A DNA stretch of 64,000 nucleotides, taken from the NCBI RefSeq assembly GCF_030815975.1, contig NZ_JAUSXL010000002.1:868001-932000 (forward strand), written 5' to 3'. Shown here piece by piece: positions 18,395 through 28,303 of this stretch. The notes beneath the pieces are model-generated. The model did no database searches and was not told the DNA's origin. It saw nothing but the letters and a program-made list of their open reading frames with translations. The DNA comes from Variovorax paradoxus. Lineage in GTDB: Bacteria; Pseudomonadota; Gammaproteobacteria; Burkholderiales; Burkholderiaceae_C. Every line of letters starts with the position of its first letter. Positions within the stretch are counted from its first letter, which is position 1. The position numbers and the translations under genes were made by a program.

Positions 18395-19918
18395 TCATGC
18401 CGCTGCAATCATTTCGTAAACCTCGTCCTCGGTCGAGCCGCCCGGCAGCTCGCCCACCTTCTTGCGGTCGCGCAGCACCACGATGCGATGCGCGACACGC
18501 ACCACCTCGCTCATCTCCGACGAGATGAAGATCACCGCCATGCCCGCCTTCGCGAGCCGCAGGATCTCTTCCATGATTTCCTGCTTGGCCGCCACGTCGA
18601 TGCCGCGCGTGGGCTCGTCGAGGATCAGGAGGCGCGGCTCGGTCGCGAGCCAGCGCGCGATCATGGCCTTCTGCTGGTTGCCGCCCGAGAGCAGGCCGAT
18701 GGGTGTTTCGACGCTCGCGGTCTTGATGCCCAGCGACTTCACGAAGCGCTCGGCCATCTCGGTCTGCTCGGCATGCGAGAGAAATCGCTTCGTGCCGAGC
18801 CGCGCCTGCAATGCGAGCGCGATGTTCTCGCGCACCGACAACTCGGCGACGATGCCGTCCGTCTTGCGCTCTTCGGGACACAGCGCGAGGCCTTCGCGGA
18901 TCGCATCGGCCGGGTTCGAGAAGCTGACGATGCGGCCATCGACCTTGAGCACGCCGCGGTCCGGCGATTCCAGCCCGAACAGCAGCCGCGCGAGTTCCGT
19001 GCGTCCCGCGCCCAGCAGGCCCGCGATGCCGACCACTTCGCCGGCGCGCACGCGCAGATCGGTCGCCTGCAGTTGTCCGGCCTGCCCGATTCCTTCGGTC
19101 TGCAGCAAGGCAGGCGCGGCTTCATCGAACGCAGGCAACGCGGCAGGCCGCGCCGATTGCGCGGCCAGCTCGCGCCCGAGCATCGCCGCGATCAGCGCCT
19201 GCGGCCCGAGGTCGGCGGCGCGCCATTCGCCCACCCAGTTGCCATTGCGCAGCACCGTGATGCGGTCCGACACCGCGTACATCTGGTTCAGGAAGTGCGT
19301 CACGAACACGATCGCAAGGCCCTCACCGCGCAGGCGCCGCAGCACCTCGAACAGTTTTTCCACCTCGTCGTCATCGAGGCTCGAGGTCGGCTCGTCGAGG
19401 ATCAGCACCTTCGACGACACGCCGAGCGCGCGCGCAATCGCCACCATCTGCTGCACCGCCACCGAATAGCTCGAGAGCAACCGGCTCACGTCGATGTCCA
19501 GCCCGATGCGTGCCAGCAATTCTTCGGCGCGCCGGTTCACCGCGGCCCAGTCGATGCGAAAGCCCTGCACCATGCCGCAGCGCGGATAGCGCCCCGCGAA
19601 CACGTTCTCGGCCACCGAGAGGTTCGGGCACAGGTTCACTTCCTGGTAGACCGTGCTGATGCCCAGCTTCTGCGCCTCCAGCGGCGAGTGCGGGCGAATG
19701 GCCTGGCCTTCGAGAAAGATCTCGCCGCCGCTCGACGGCAGCACGCCCGTGAGCACCTTGATGAGCGTCGACTTGCCCGCGCCGTTCTGCCCCATCAGCG
19801 CGTGGATCTCGCCCGGGTAGAGCTTCAGCTGCACGTCGCGCAGCACGGAGATGCCGCCGAACTGCTTGTGGATGCCCCGCAGTTCGAGAACAACAGGAGT
19901 TGCAGTGCTCTCGCTCAT
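18395..19918 (-). CDS. ytfR: Sugar ABC transporter ATPase, YtfR type
   Basis: A 507-residue double-ATPase subunit of the CUT2 (ribose/galactofuranose) class. The first half has Walker A GQNGAGKST and LILDEPTSSLD; the second half has [11 protein letters not shown] in place of a strict Walker A, then [15 protein letters not shown] and [11 protein letters not shown], as usual for this class. The ATG at 19918 (MSESTATP) is four bases from the stop of mmsB. It should energise YtfT-YjfF with the receptor YtfQ, although the ytfQ gene is separated from it by chvE-mmsA-mmsB. Confidence 0.93.
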   Translation of the reverse strand: MSESTATPVVLELRGIHKQFGGISVLRDVQLKLYPGEIHALMGQNGAGKSTLIKVLTGVLPSSGGEIFLEGQAIRPHSPLEAQKLGISTVYQEVNLCPNLSVAENVFAGRYPRCGMVQGFRIDWAAVNRRAEELLARIGLDIDVSRLLSSYSVAVQQMVAIARALGVSSKVLILDEPTSSLDDDEVEKLFEVLRRLRGEGLAIVFVTHFLNQMYAVSDRITVLRNGNWVGEWRAADLGPQALIAAMLGRELAAQSARPAALPAFDEAAPALLQTEGIGQAGQLQATDLRVRAGEVVGIAGLLGAGRTELARLLFGLESPDRGVLKVDGRIVSFSNPADAIREGLALCPEERKTDGIVAELSVRENIALALQARLGTKRFLSHAEQTEMAERFVKSLGIKTASVETPIGLLSGGNQQKAMIARWLATEPRLLILDEPTRGIDVAAKQEIMEEILRLAKAGMAVIFISSEMSEVVRVAHRIVVLRDRKKVGELPGGSTEDEVYEMIAAA

Positions 19919-19922
19919 GGGC

Positions 19923-21146
19923 TTACTTGTTCTTGTTGTAGACGTCGATGAACACCGCCGCCAGCAGCACCAGTCCCTTGATGACCTGCTGGTAGTCAAT
20001 GCCGATGCCCAGGATCGACATGCCGTTGTTCATCACGCCCATGATGAAGGCGCCGATCACCGCGCCCATCACGCGGCCCACGCCGCCCGAGGCCGAGGCG
20101 CCGCCGATGAAGCAGGCCGCGATCACGTCGAGCTCGAAGCCCAGCCCCGCCTTGGGCGTGGCCGTGTTGAGCCGCGCCGCGAACACCAGCCCCGCGAGCG
20201 CGGCCAGCGCGCCCATGTTCACGAAGGTCAGGAAGGCCAGCCGCTGCGTCTTCACGCCCGACAGCCGCGCCGCCTTCTCGTTGCCGCCCAGCGCATAGAT
20301 GCGGCGGCCGATGGTGGTGCGGTTGGTGACGAAGTCGTACACCACGATCAGCACCGCCATCACGATCAGCACGTTGGGCAGGCCCTTGTAGGTCGAGAGC
20401 AGGTAGCTGAAGAACAGGATGATGGCCGCGAAGAACAGGTTCTTCACGAGGAAGAACGCATACGGCTCCGTTTCCATGCCGTGCGCCGCGAGCTTGGCCC
20501 GCCCGCGCAGCTTGAAGAACACCAGCGCCGCGGCGGCCAGCGCACCGACCACCAGCGAGGTGGTGCGCAGCCCGCCGCCATCGAGGCCGCCCAGCGGATC
20601 GGGAATGAAGCCCGAGCTCAGCCGCTGGAACTCGACCGGGAACGGCCCCACCGACTGCCCCGCCAGCAGCGCCAGCGTGAGCCCCTTGAACACCAGCATG
20701 CCCGCGAGCGTGACGATGAACGACGGGATCTTTCGGAACGCGACGAACCAGCCCTGCGCGGCGCCGATGACCGCGCCCGCCGCAATGCTGATGATGGCCG
20801 TGGGCACGAAGTGCCATTCGTACTCCACCATCAGCACCGCCGCCAGCGCGCCGATGAACCCGCAGACCGAGCCCACCGAAAGATCGATGTGCCCCGCCAC
20901 GATCACCAGCAGCATGCCCAGCGCCATGATGACGACGTAGCTGTTCTGCAGCAGCAGGTTGGTGAGGTTCAGCGGCCGCAGCAGCGTGCCGTCTGTCAGC
21001 ACCTGGAACAGCACCATGATCGCGACCAGCGAGATCAGCATGCCGTATTCGCGCAGGTTGTTCTTGAGGAAGCCGGCGTGCAGCTTCGGGGCAGCCTCTG
21101 CCATGGGGACCGCGGCGTTCACCGCGTTGACGTCAGGCTGCGACAT
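19923..21146 (-). CDS. mmsB: Multiple-monosaccharide ABC transporter permease (XylH/GguB type)
   Basis: A 407-residue CUT2 permease with about ten hydrophobic segments. Motifs are [33 protein letters not shown] and [19 protein letters not shown]. Length and motifs match the GguB/MmsB permeases that work with ChvE and GguA/MmsA. Its start overlaps the 3' end of mmsA by 14 bases, and ytfR follows after four bases, so all are on one transcript. The likely cargo is galactose, arabinose, glucose or xylose. Confidence 0.92.
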   Translation of the reverse strand: MSQPDVNAVNAAVPMAEAAPKLHAGFLKNNLREYGMLISLVAIMVLFQVLTDGTLLRPLNLTNLLLQNSYVVIMALGMLLVIVAGHIDLSVGSVCGFIGALAAVLMVEYEWHFVPTAIISIAAGAVIGAAQGWFVAFRKIPSFIVTLAGMLVFKGLTLALLAGQSVGPFPVEFQRLSSGFIPDPLGGLDGGGLRTTSLVVGALAAAALVFFKLRGRAKLAAHGMETEPYAFFLVKNLFFAAIILFFSYLLSTYKGLPNVLIVMAVLIVVYDFVTNRTTIGRRIYALGGNEKAARLSGVKTQRLAFLTFVNMGALAALAGLVFAARLNTATPKAGLGFELDVIAACFIGGASASGGVGRVMGAVIGAFIMGVMNNGMSILGIGIDYQQVIKGLVLLAAVFIDVYNKNK

Positions 21147-22719
21147 GGACGGAACTCCCCGCGCTCACGATGGCATGCATGATGCGCTCCTGCGAAGCCT
21201 CTGCAGCCGGAAATTCGGCCACGAAGCGGCCCTCGTTCATCACGTAGATGCGGTCGCACATGCCGAGCAGTTCCGGCAGTTCGGAAGAAATCATGAGAAT
21301 GCCTTTGCCCTCGCTCGCGAGCTGGTCGATGATGGTGTAGATCTCGTACTTGGCGCCCACGTCGATGCCGCGCGTGGGTTCGTCGAGAATCAGAAGTTCG
21401 GGTTTGGTGAACAGCCATTTGCTGAGCACCACTTTCTGCTGGTTGCCGCCCGAGAGGTTGACCACCAGCTGCTCCACGCCCGAAGAGCGGATGTTGAGTG
21501 CACGGCGGTAATCGCTCGCCACCTTGAATTCGCGCGCGTCGTCGATCACCATGGAACGGGAGACCGCCTCCAGGTTGGCCAGGCTCACGTTCTTCTGGAT
21601 GTTTTCCTCCAGCACCAGCCCCAGGCCCTTGCGGTCTTCGGTGACATAGGCAATGCCATGGTCGATGGCCTTGCGCACCGTGCCCACGTCCACCGGCTGG
21701 CCGTGCATCAGCACCGAGCCGCTGATGCGCTGGCCGTAGGACTTGCCGAACACGCTCATCGCAAGCTCGGTGCGCCCCGCGCCCATGAGGCCCGCGATGC
21801 CGACGATCTCGCCCTTGCGCACATGCAGGTTCACGCCCTTGATCTGCTCGCGGTCGGCATGCAGCGCGTGGTGCACGCGCCAGTCGCGCACCTCGAACAC
21901 CGTCTCGCCGATCTTCGGATGGCGCTGCGGATAGCGGTGCGCCATGTCGCGCCCCACCATGCCGCGGATGATGCGGTCCTCGCTGATCGGCTGGCCGCGG
22001 CAGTCCATCGTTTCCACCGTGGCGCCGTCGCGCAGCACAGTGATGGAATCGGCCACCTTGGCAATCTCGTTGAGCTTGTGCGAGATCAGGATCGACGCGA
22101 TGCCCTGGCGCTTCAGCTCGAGCAGCAGCATCAGCAGCGCGTCGCTGTCGTTCTCGTTGAGGCTGGCCGTGGGCTCGTCGAGGATCAGCAGCTTGACCTC
22201 TTTGGCCAGGGCCTTGGCAATCTCCACCAGCTGCTGCTTGCCCACGCCCAGGTCGGTCACCAGCGTGGTGGGCGGCTCCTTCAGGCCCACCTTGGCGAGC
22301 AGCTCGCGCGTCTTTGCATAGGCGGCGAACCAGTCGATCACGCCGCCGCGCGTGATCTCGTTCCCGAGGAAGATGTTCTCGGCAATCGAGAGCAGCGGCA
22401 CCAGCGCGAGCTCCTGGTGGATGATGATGATGCCGAGCTTCTCGCTGTCGGCAATGCCCTTGAAGCGGCGCAGCTCGCCCTCGAAGTGGATCTCCCCGGT
22501 GTACGAGTCGCACGGGTAGACGCCGCTCAGCACTTTCATGAGCGTCGACTTGCCCGCGCCGTTCTCGCCGACCACCGCATGGATCTCGCCCGCGCGCACC
22601 GCCAGGTTGACATCGGAGAGCGCCTTCACGCCGGGAAATGTCTTGGTGATGCCGCGCATCTCGAGGATGCTGCGGCCGTCCGCTGCTGCTGCTGCTGCTG
22701 CTGCCATTCCAATGCTCAC
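21133..22719 (-). CDS. mmsA: Multiple-monosaccharide ABC transporter ATPase (XylG/GguA type)
   Basis: A 528-residue double-ATPase subunit. The first domain has [19 protein letters not shown] and [15 protein letters not shown]; the second has [32 protein letters not shown] and [14 protein letters not shown]. The likely start is a GTG at 22719 overlapping the chvE TGA (GTGA), with an ATG at 22707 as alternative. Residues just after that ATG are eight alanines encoded by a GCA triplet run. It pairs with MmsB and the ChvE receptor. Confidence 0.93.
   Translation of the reverse strand: MSIGMAAAAAAAADGRSILEMRGITKTFPGVKALSDVNLAVRAGEIHAVVGENGAGKSTLMKVLSGVYPCDSYTGEIHFEGELRRFKGIADSEKLGIIIIHQELALVPLLSIAENIFLGNEITRGGVIDWFAAYAKTRELLAKVGLKEPPTTLVTDLGVGKQQLVEIAKALAKEVKLLILDEPTASLNENDSDALLMLLLELKRQGIASILISHKLNEIAKVADSITVLRDGATVETMDCRGQPISEDRIIRGMVGRDMAHRYPQRHPKIGETVFEVRDWRVHHALHADREQIKGVNLHVRKGEIVGIAGLMGAGRTELAMSVFGKSYGQRISGSVLMHGQPVDVGTVRKAIDHGIAYVTEDRKGLGLVLEENIQKNVSLANLEAVSRSMVIDDAREFKVASDYRRALNIRSSGVEQLVVNLSGGNQQKVVLSKWLFTKPELLILDEPTRGIDVGAKYEIYTIIDQLASEGKGILMISSELPELLGMCDRIYVMNEGRFVAEFPAAEASQERIMHAIVSAGSSVHVAA
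22684..22707. repeat. GCA/TGC triplet run coding for poly-alanine
   Basis: Seven consecutive GCT/GCA-type triplets in one phase plus a final GCC encode eight alanines near the N-terminus of MmsA, next to the two possible start codons. Such simple runs can change length by slippage, always by whole codons here. Confidence 0.7.
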
Positions 22720-23786
22720 TTGACCTGGCTTTCCTTGTAGTAGCCGCTGTCGACCAGCACCTGCTTCCAGTTGCCGCCATCCACGCTCACGGGCTTGAGC
22801 AGGTACGAGGGGACCACCTTGATGCCGTTGTTGTAGGTCTTGGTGTCGTTCACCTCGGGCGTCTTGCCCGACAGCATGGCGTCGGCCATGGCCACCGTGA
22901 CCTTCGCCAGTTCGCGCGTGTCCTTGAACACGGTCGAGGTCTGTTCCTTGCGCAGGATCGACTTGACCGACGGAATCTCCGCGTCCTGGCCCGAGACGAT
23001 GGGCATCGGCTGCGAAGCCGAGCCGTAGCCCACGCCCTTGAGCGACGACAGAATGCCGATCGAGAGACCGTCGTATGGCGACAGCACCGCATCGACGCGG
23101 TCCTTGCTGTAGTAGGCTGACAGCAGGTTGTCCATGCGCGCCTGCGCCACCGCGCCGTCCCAGCGCAGCGTGCCGACCTTGTCCATGCCCATCTGCTTGC
23201 TGCGCACCACCAGCTTGCCGCTCTTGATGTATGGGTCCAGCACCGACATCGCGCCGTTGTAGAAGAAGAAGGCGTTGTTGTCGTCGGGCGAGCCGCCGAA
23301 CAGCTCGATGTTGAACGGGCCCTTGCCGCTCTTCAGCCCGAGAGATGCCTCGATCGACTGCGCCTGCAGCACGCCCACCTGGAAGTTGTCGAAGGTGGCG
23401 TAGTAGTCGACGTTCTTCGAGCCCTTGATGAGCCGGTCGTAGGCGATGACCTTCACGCCCTTGTCAGCCGCCTTCTGCAGCACATCGGACAGCGTGGTGC
23501 CGTCGATGGCGGCAATCACAAGCACCTTCGAGCCCTTGGTCACCATGTTCTCGATCTGCGCGAGCTGGTTCGGAATGTCGTCGTCGGCGTACTGCAGGTC
23601 GGTCTTGTAGCCCTTTTCCTTGAAGTACTTGACCATGTTGGCGCCGTCCGCGATCCAGCGCGCCGACGACTTGGTCGGCATCGAGATGGCGATCGGGCCC
23701 TTGTCCTGCGCATGCGCGAGCGGCGCGATGCCGGCGATGCCCAGTGCGATGCCAGCGAGCGAGGCTTTGAGGAAGTTGCGTTTCAT
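22716..23786 (-). CDS. chvE: Periplasmic multi-sugar-binding protein
   Basis: A 356-residue receptor with a signal peptide ([19 protein letters not shown], cleavage after AHAQ). The mature protein has the ChvE/XylF pattern: [36 protein letters not shown] and AYDRLIKGS. ChvE-type receptors bind arabinose, galactose, glucose and related aldoses and feed GguA/GguB (MmsA/MmsB), whose genes follow directly with a four-base overlap. It lies 12 bases after ytfQ. Confidence 0.93.
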   Translation of the reverse strand: MKRNFLKASLAGIALGIAGIAPLAHAQDKGPIAISMPTKSSARWIADGANMVKYFKEKGYKTDLQYADDDIPNQLAQIENMVTKGSKVLVIAAIDGTTLSDVLQKAADKGVKVIAYDRLIKGSKNVDYYATFDNFQVGVLQAQSIEASLGLKSGKGPFNIELFGGSPDDNNAFFFYNGAMSVLDPYIKSGKLVVRSKQMGMDKVGTLRWDGAVAQARMDNLLSAYYSKDRVDAVLSPYDGLSIGILSSLKGVGYGSASQPMPIVSGQDAEIPSVKSILRKEQTSTVFKDTRELAKVTVAMADAMLSGKTPEVNDTKTYNNGIKVVPSYLLKPVSVDGGNWKQVLVDSGYYKESQVK

Positions 23787-23798
23787 GGGTGTGGCCTC

Positions 23799-24764
23799 TC
23801 AATACTTTCGATTAGGGAATTCCTTGGCGGCGACTTCCATCGGGAAGATCGTCTCCTCCGTCACGATGCGCTTGGGCAGCGGCTTGCCGGCCTTGATGTC
23901 CTTCACGGCGCTCATCAGCTGGGGCCCGAGCAGCGGGCTGCATTCGACCGACACGTTGAGCTTGCCGGCGATCATGGCTTCGAAGGCGCCCTTCACGGCA
24001 TCGATCGAGATGATCGTGATGTCCTTGGCCGGCTTCAGGCCCGCTTCCTCGATGGCCTGAATGGCGCCGATCGCCATGTCGTCGTTGTGCGCGAAGAGCA
24101 CGTTGATCTTCTTGCCCTCGGCCTTCAGGAAGGCTTCCATCACCTCCTTGCCCTTGGCGCGCGTGAAGTCGCCGGTCTGCGAGCGCACGATCTTGAACTT
24201 GGGGTCGGCCTTGATGATTTCCTCGAAACCCTTCTTGCGGTCGATGGCGGGCGCGGAGCCCACGGTGCCCTGCAGCTCGACGATGTTGACCGTGTCCTTC
24301 TGGTCCTTCATCTTCTCGACCAGCCAGCGGCCCGCCTTGCGGCCTTCCTCGACGAAGTCGGAACCCATGAAGGTCACGAAGAGCGAGTCGTCCTTGGTGT
24401 TCACCGAGCGGTCGGTCAGCACCACCGGGATCTTCGCGGCCTTGGCTTCGCGCAGCACGGTTTCCCAGCCCGATTCGACCACCGGCGAGAAGGCGATCAC
24501 GTCCACCTTCTGCGCAATGAACGAGCGGATGGCCTTGATCTGGTTTTCCTGCTTCTGCTGCGCGTCGGAGAACTTGAGTTCGAAGCCGGCTTCCTTGGCC
24601 GATGCCTTGATTGACTCGGTGTTGGCGGTGCGCCATTCGCTTTCGGCGCCCACCTGGCTGAAGCCCAGCACGATTTTTTTCTGCGCCAGCGCGGTGGCGG
24701 GCAGCATCCCACCGAGCGAGGCGGCGGCGAGCGCGATGTTGAGAGTGCGGCGATTGAGTTTCAT
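23799..24764 (-). CDS. ytfQ: Periplasmic sugar-binding protein, YtfQ type
   Basis: A 321-residue receptor with a signal peptide (MKLNRRTLNIALAAASLGG, cleavage after ALAQ). KKIVLGFSQVGAESEWRTAN is the hallmark of galactofuranose receptors (YtfQ), as are DRSVNTKDDSLFVTFMGSDF and FAHNDDMAIGAIQAIEEAG. A strong AGAAGGAGA ribosome site (24772-24780) precedes the ATG at 24764. It is the second gene of the operon but is separated from its expected membrane partners (ytfR, ytfT, yjfF) by the whole chvE-mmsA-mmsB system. Confidence 0.93.
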   Translation of the reverse strand: MKLNRRTLNIALAAASLGGMLPATALAQKKIVLGFSQVGAESEWRTANTESIKASAKEAGFELKFSDAQQKQENQIKAIRSFIAQKVDVIAFSPVVESGWETVLREAKAAKIPVVLTDRSVNTKDDSLFVTFMGSDFVEEGRKAGRWLVEKMKDQKDTVNIVELQGTVGSAPAIDRKKGFEEIIKADPKFKIVRSQTGDFTRAKGKEVMEAFLKAEGKKINVLFAHNDDMAIGAIQAIEEAGLKPAKDITIISIDAVKGAFEAMIAGKLNVSVECSPLLGPQLMSAVKDIKAGKPLPKRIVTEETIFPMEVAAKEFPNRKY

Positions 24765-24821
24765 TGGAATGTCTCCTTCTTTCTGAGTGCTTTGCTTGTT
24801 GATGAAAACCATCCGTGGTGG

Positions 24822-26273
24822 TCAGGCCAGCATGTAGCCGGTCTTGACCGTCGTGTAGAACTCCGCGGCGTGGCGCCCTTGTTCGCGCGGCCCGTAGCCC
24901 GACCCCTTGCGCCCGCCGAAGGGCGCGTGAAAATCCACGCCCGCCGTCGGCAGGTTGACCATCGTCATGCCGACCTCGGCATGGCGCCTGAAATGCATCG
25001 CGTGCTTGAGCGAGTTGGTGCAGATGCCTGCGCTCAGGCCCGACGATGTGTCGTTGCACAGCGCCAGCGCCTCGTCGTAGTCGGCGGCGCGCAGCACGCA
25101 GGCCAACGGGCCGAAGATCTCCTCGCGCGCAATACGGTGCCCGGGCTGCGCCAGAAAGAGCGCGGGGCTCATGTAGTGGCCGGCCGTGGCGCGCTGGAGC
25201 GGCTCGCCGCCCCACACATGCTCGGCGCCCTCTTCGCGCGCAATGCCAACCCAGGCCAGGCTGCGCGCGAGACGTTCTTCGTCGACCAGCGGCCCGACGT
25301 CGACCCCGCGCTCCAGCGCATGGCCGATCTTCAGCGCCTTGAGGCGTTCGCGAAGCCGCGAGACGAACGCGTCGTGCACCGCGGCCTCGACGATCAGCCG
25401 GCTCGACGCGGTGCAGCGCTGGCCGTTCGAAAAGTAGGCGCCCTGCACCGCGCAATCGACCGCGTGGTCGATGTCGGCATCGGCCAGCACCACGAGCGCG
25501 TTCTTGCCGCCCATCTCGAGCTGCACCTTGGCGCGCCGCGCGGCGGCCGCCTGGAGAACGCGTTCGCCGTTGCGCGCCGAACCGGTGAAGCTCACAGCAT
25601 CGACCAGCGGGCTGTCGACCAGTGCCTGGCCCGCCTCGCGGCCGCTGCCCATCACCAGGTTGAACACGCCCGCGGGCAGCGCGGCGCGGCTGATGATCTC
25701 GGCCAGCGCCCAGCCGCAGGCCGGCACCAGTTCGGCCGGCTTGAACACCACGCAGTTGCCATGCGCAAGCGCCGGCGCGATCTTGGTTGCCGGCACCGCG
25801 AGCGGCGAATTCCACGGCGTGATGAGCCCGGCCACGCCCACCGGTTCGCGCGTGACGTCGACCTGCACGCCCGCGCGCAGCGAGGCCATGTTCTCGCCGC
25901 CGCCGCGCAGCGCTTCGCCCGCGAAGAACTTGAACACCTGCCCCGCGCGCGCCGCCTCGGCCACCGCCTCGGGCAGGGTCTTGCCGACCTCGCGCGCCAG
26001 CAGCAGGCCCAGCTCGTCCTTGCGCGCCAGCAGTTCGGTGCCGATGCGGTCGAGCACGTCGGCCCGGCGCTGCGGCGTGCTGTGGCTCCAGTGGGAAAAG
26101 GCGTCGGCGGCCGCGCGGATCGCAGACTCCACCTGGCGGCGATCGGCGCGTGCGTATTCGGCCACCACTTCGCTGGTGTCCGAAGGATTGGCGCTCACAC
26201 CGGTGGTCGCGCTGGTTTCCCAGCGGCCGTTGATGTATTGCCGCACGTTCTGATGGATCTCGCCGTGAATCAC
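24822..26273 (-). CDS. Aldehyde dehydrogenase, probably 2-oxoglutarate semialdehyde dehydrogenase, copy 1
   Basis: First gene of the operon, 483 residues. NAD(P)+-dependent aldehyde dehydrogenase motifs are GLITPWNSPLAVPATKIAPA, VSFTGSARNGERV, LEMGGKNALVVL and the catalytic cysteine in GQRCTASSRL. In this context the substrate should be 2-oxoglutarate semialdehyde, giving 2-oxoglutarate as the last step of non-phosphorylative pentose oxidation. The start is a GTG at 26273 (no ATG is available). It is divergent from the LysR regulator, with a perfect ATTGATATCAAT palindrome between them. A paralogue lies at 50801. Confidence 0.9.
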   Translation of the reverse strand: MIHGEIHQNVRQYINGRWETSATTGVSANPSDTSEVVAEYARADRRQVESAIRAAADAFSHWSHSTPQRRADVLDRIGTELLARKDELGLLLAREVGKTLPEAVAEAARAGQVFKFFAGEALRGGGENMASLRAGVQVDVTREPVGVAGLITPWNSPLAVPATKIAPALAHGNCVVFKPAELVPACGWALAEIISRAALPAGVFNLVMGSGREAGQALVDSPLVDAVSFTGSARNGERVLQAAAARRAKVQLEMGGKNALVVLADADIDHAVDCAVQGAYFSNGQRCTASSRLIVEAAVHDAFVSRLRERLKALKIGHALERGVDVGPLVDEERLARSLAWVGIAREEGAEHVWGGEPLQRATAGHYMSPALFLAQPGHRIAREEIFGPLACVLRAADYDEALALCNDTSSGLSAGICTNSLKHAMHFRRHAEVGMTMVNLPTAGVDFHAPFGGRKGSGYGPREQGRHAAEFYTTVKTGYMLA

Positions 26274-26327
26274 CTCTGCGCCGACCTTGTCTCTGGTTTT
26301 TGGAAGTGCGGCGAGTCTATGAACAGA

Positions 26328-26339
26328 ATTGATATCAAT
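26328..26339. promoter_or_regulatory. Palindromic operator candidate ATTGATATCAAT
   Basis: A perfect 12-bp palindrome between the divergent operon head (26273) and the LysR gene (26427). It is built from TTGAT and ATCAA half-sites, which recur at 28206-28221, 28244-28259 and 44973-44984. Probable binding site of the LysR regulator; inferred from position and recurrence. Confidence 0.5.
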
Positions 26340-26426
26340 CCAATCATTTTTTCGACAAAATGCATATCAATCGCTGGATTCTGGAAAACCCTCTGAGCCC
26401 AAAGCTCTCACAACAACCCACGAGAC

Positions 26427-27387
26427 ATGACCAACTACAACCACTGGTTCATCCGAGCCCGCCTCAAGACGCGGCAGCTGCTCCTGCTGGTGGCGCTGGC
26501 GGAGGAAGGCAACATCCACCGCGCGGCCCAGGTGCTCAACATGACCCAGCCCGCCGCTTCCAAGCTGCTGAAGGACCTGGAAGACGTGCTGGAGGTGCCG
26601 CTGTTCGACCGGCTGCCGCGCGGCATGCGCCCCACCTGGTACGGCGAAACCATGATCCGCCACGCCCGCGTGGCGCTCGCCAGCCTGAACCAGGCGCACG
26701 ACGAGCTCACCGCCCTCAAGGCCGGCCGCTTCGGCCAGGTCGGCGTGGGCGCCATCACGGCGCCGGGCCTCACGCTGATGCCGCCCGCGGTGGCGATGGT
26801 CAAGCGCGAGCAGCCCGACCTGCGCGTGTCGCTCGAGATCGAGACCAGCGCGGTGCTGATCGATCGGCTCGAGCAGGGCAAGCTCGACATCCTGGTGGCG
26901 CGCCTTTTCGCCGAGCACGACAAGTCGCAGCTGCGCTACGAAGCGCTGGCCGAGGAGCCGGTGTGCGCGCTGGTGCGCCCCGGCCATCCTCTGCTGGGCG
27001 TGAGCGGCCCTCACGCTGCGCGACGTGGTGGGCGCCGGCTGGATCGTGCCGCCCGCGGGCAGCGTGCTGCGCCACCGCTTCGAGCTGATGTTCCAGGAGG
27101 AAGGCCTCGCGCCGCCGAACAACGTGATCGAGAGCTCGGCCCTGCTCTTCATCACGCGCATGCTGCAGCAGAGCGACATGGTGGCCGTGCTCGCGACCGA
27201 CGTGGCACGCTACTACGCCGCGCACGGCATCGTGTCGCTGCTGCCGCTGGACATGCCCTGCCACATGGACGCCTTCGGCATCATCACGCGCACCGACCGC
27301 CTGCTGTCGCCGGCCGCGAAGGTGATGATGAAGGCGCTGAAGACCGCGAGCCTCAGCGTCTACGGCCGCAAGCTAGAGATGGACTGA
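26427..27387 (+). pseudogene. LysR-family regulator (GbpR-like), frameshifted
   Basis: A LysR regulator of about 319 residues if the frame is restored. The intact N-terminus includes LLLLVALAEEGNIHRAAQVL and FDRLPRGMRPTWYGETMIRH. At 27008-27010 a CCC replaces an expected CC, moving the frame; the rest (VVGAGWIVPPAGSVLRHRFE to YGRKLEMD) continues in the next frame to the TGA at 27387. The group resembles GbpR, the regulator of ChvE-type sugar uptake, and it faces the sugar operon. Either a real recent mutation or a one-base sequencing error; without correction the protein loses most of its effector domain. Confidence 0.82.
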
Positions 27388-28167
27388 TCACGTCCAGCCC
27401 GCGTCCACTGTGAACTCCTGCGCGGTGCACATCTTCGCGTCGTCCGACGCGAGGAACAGCACCATGCGCGCGATGTCCTCGGGCATCAGCTTGTCGGGCA
27501 GGCACTGGTTGCGCTTGAGCTCCTCTTCGCCCTCGTCGTCGAGCCAGAGCTGCACCTGCCGCTCGGTCATCACCCAGCCGGGCGACACGGTGTTGATGCG
27601 GATGCGATCCTTGCCCAGCTCCACAGCGAGACCGCGCGTGAGGCCATTGACCGACGACTTGGCAATGGCATAGCAGGGGTAGCCCGAGCCCTTGGTCTGC
27701 CAGCCCGTCGAACCGAGGTTGACGACCGAGCCGAAGCCCAGCCGCCGCATGCCCGGCACCACCGACTGGATCGCGAACAGCGCGGGCCGCTCGTTGATGG
27801 CCATGCGGTTGTCGTAGTAGTCGGGCGTGACCGATTCGAGCGTGTGGCGGTCGTCGCTCGCCACGTTGTTGACCAGCACCGCGAAGTCGCCGAACTCGGC
27901 GGCCGCATCGGCGATCGCCTTCTGCAGCGCGCCGATGTCGCGCACGTCGCAGGTGCGCCACCACGGCGCCGCATGGCCTTCTTCGACGATGCGCTGCGCG
28001 AGCGCTGCGCTGGCGCCCTCGGCAATGTCGACGAAGGCAACGCGTGCGCCCTGCGCGGCGAACGCGGCCACCATGGCCGCGCCGATGCCGCTGCCGCCGC
28101 CGGTGACAAACACCGTGCGGCCCTTCAGGCTCGGGTAGATCGAAAGCTGCTGCGGGGAATCCTTCAA
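27388..28167 (-). CDS. SDR-family sugar 1-dehydrogenase, probably for L-arabinose or D-galactose
   Basis: A 259-residue short-chain dehydrogenase with VFVTGGGSGIGAAMVAAF, VNNVASDDRHT and the catalytic pattern YAIAK (YxxxK). It resembles rhizobial-type galactose/arabinose 1-dehydrogenases, which oxidise the aldose to a lactone. That is the missing first step for the lactonase divergent from it and the dehydratases of the main operon. The start appears to be TTG at 28167, preceded by GGAGA eight bases upstream; no ATG fits. Its stop abuts the stop of the LysR gene. Confidence 0.83.
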   Translation of the reverse strand: MKDSPQQLSIYPSLKGRTVFVTGGGSGIGAAMVAAFAAQGARVAFVDIAEGASAALAQRIVEEGHAAPWWRTCDVRDIGALQKAIADAAAEFGDFAVLVNNVASDDRHTLESVTPDYYDNRMAINERPALFAIQSVVPGMRRLGFGSVVNLGSTGWQTKGSGYPCYAIAKSSVNGLTRGLAVELGKDRIRINTVSPGWVMTERQVQLWLDDEGEEELKRNQCLPDKLMPEDIARMVLFLASDDAKMCTAQEFTVDAGWT

Positions 28168-28205
28168 GATGCGTGTCTCCAGAGAGCTGGCTGTGACATT
28201 GCAAA

Positions 28206-28259
28206 ATCAATATCACTTGATGCCAAATAGTTTGGTTTCTATTATCAATATGCCTTGAT
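28206..28259. promoter_or_regulatory. Two direct copies of an ATCAA-N6-TTGAT operator
   Basis: ATCAATATCACTTGAT (28206-28221) and ATCAATATGCCTTGAT (28244-28259) are near-identical inverted repeats 38 bases apart in the AT-rich intergenic region between the divergent sugar dehydrogenase and lactonase genes. They share half-sites with the palindrome at 26328. Likely bound by the nearby LysR regulator to control both genes; inferred. Confidence 0.55.
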
Positions 28260-28303
28260 ACGATCCGCCGCGTCAAGGACAGAGACAACAAAGGCGCAAA
28301 ACA

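Noticed and set aside
18250..18408. N-terminal extension of YtfT through the two hairpins
   Set aside because: The translated sequence only reflects REP-like repeats; starts at 18249 or 18228 give a normal permease.
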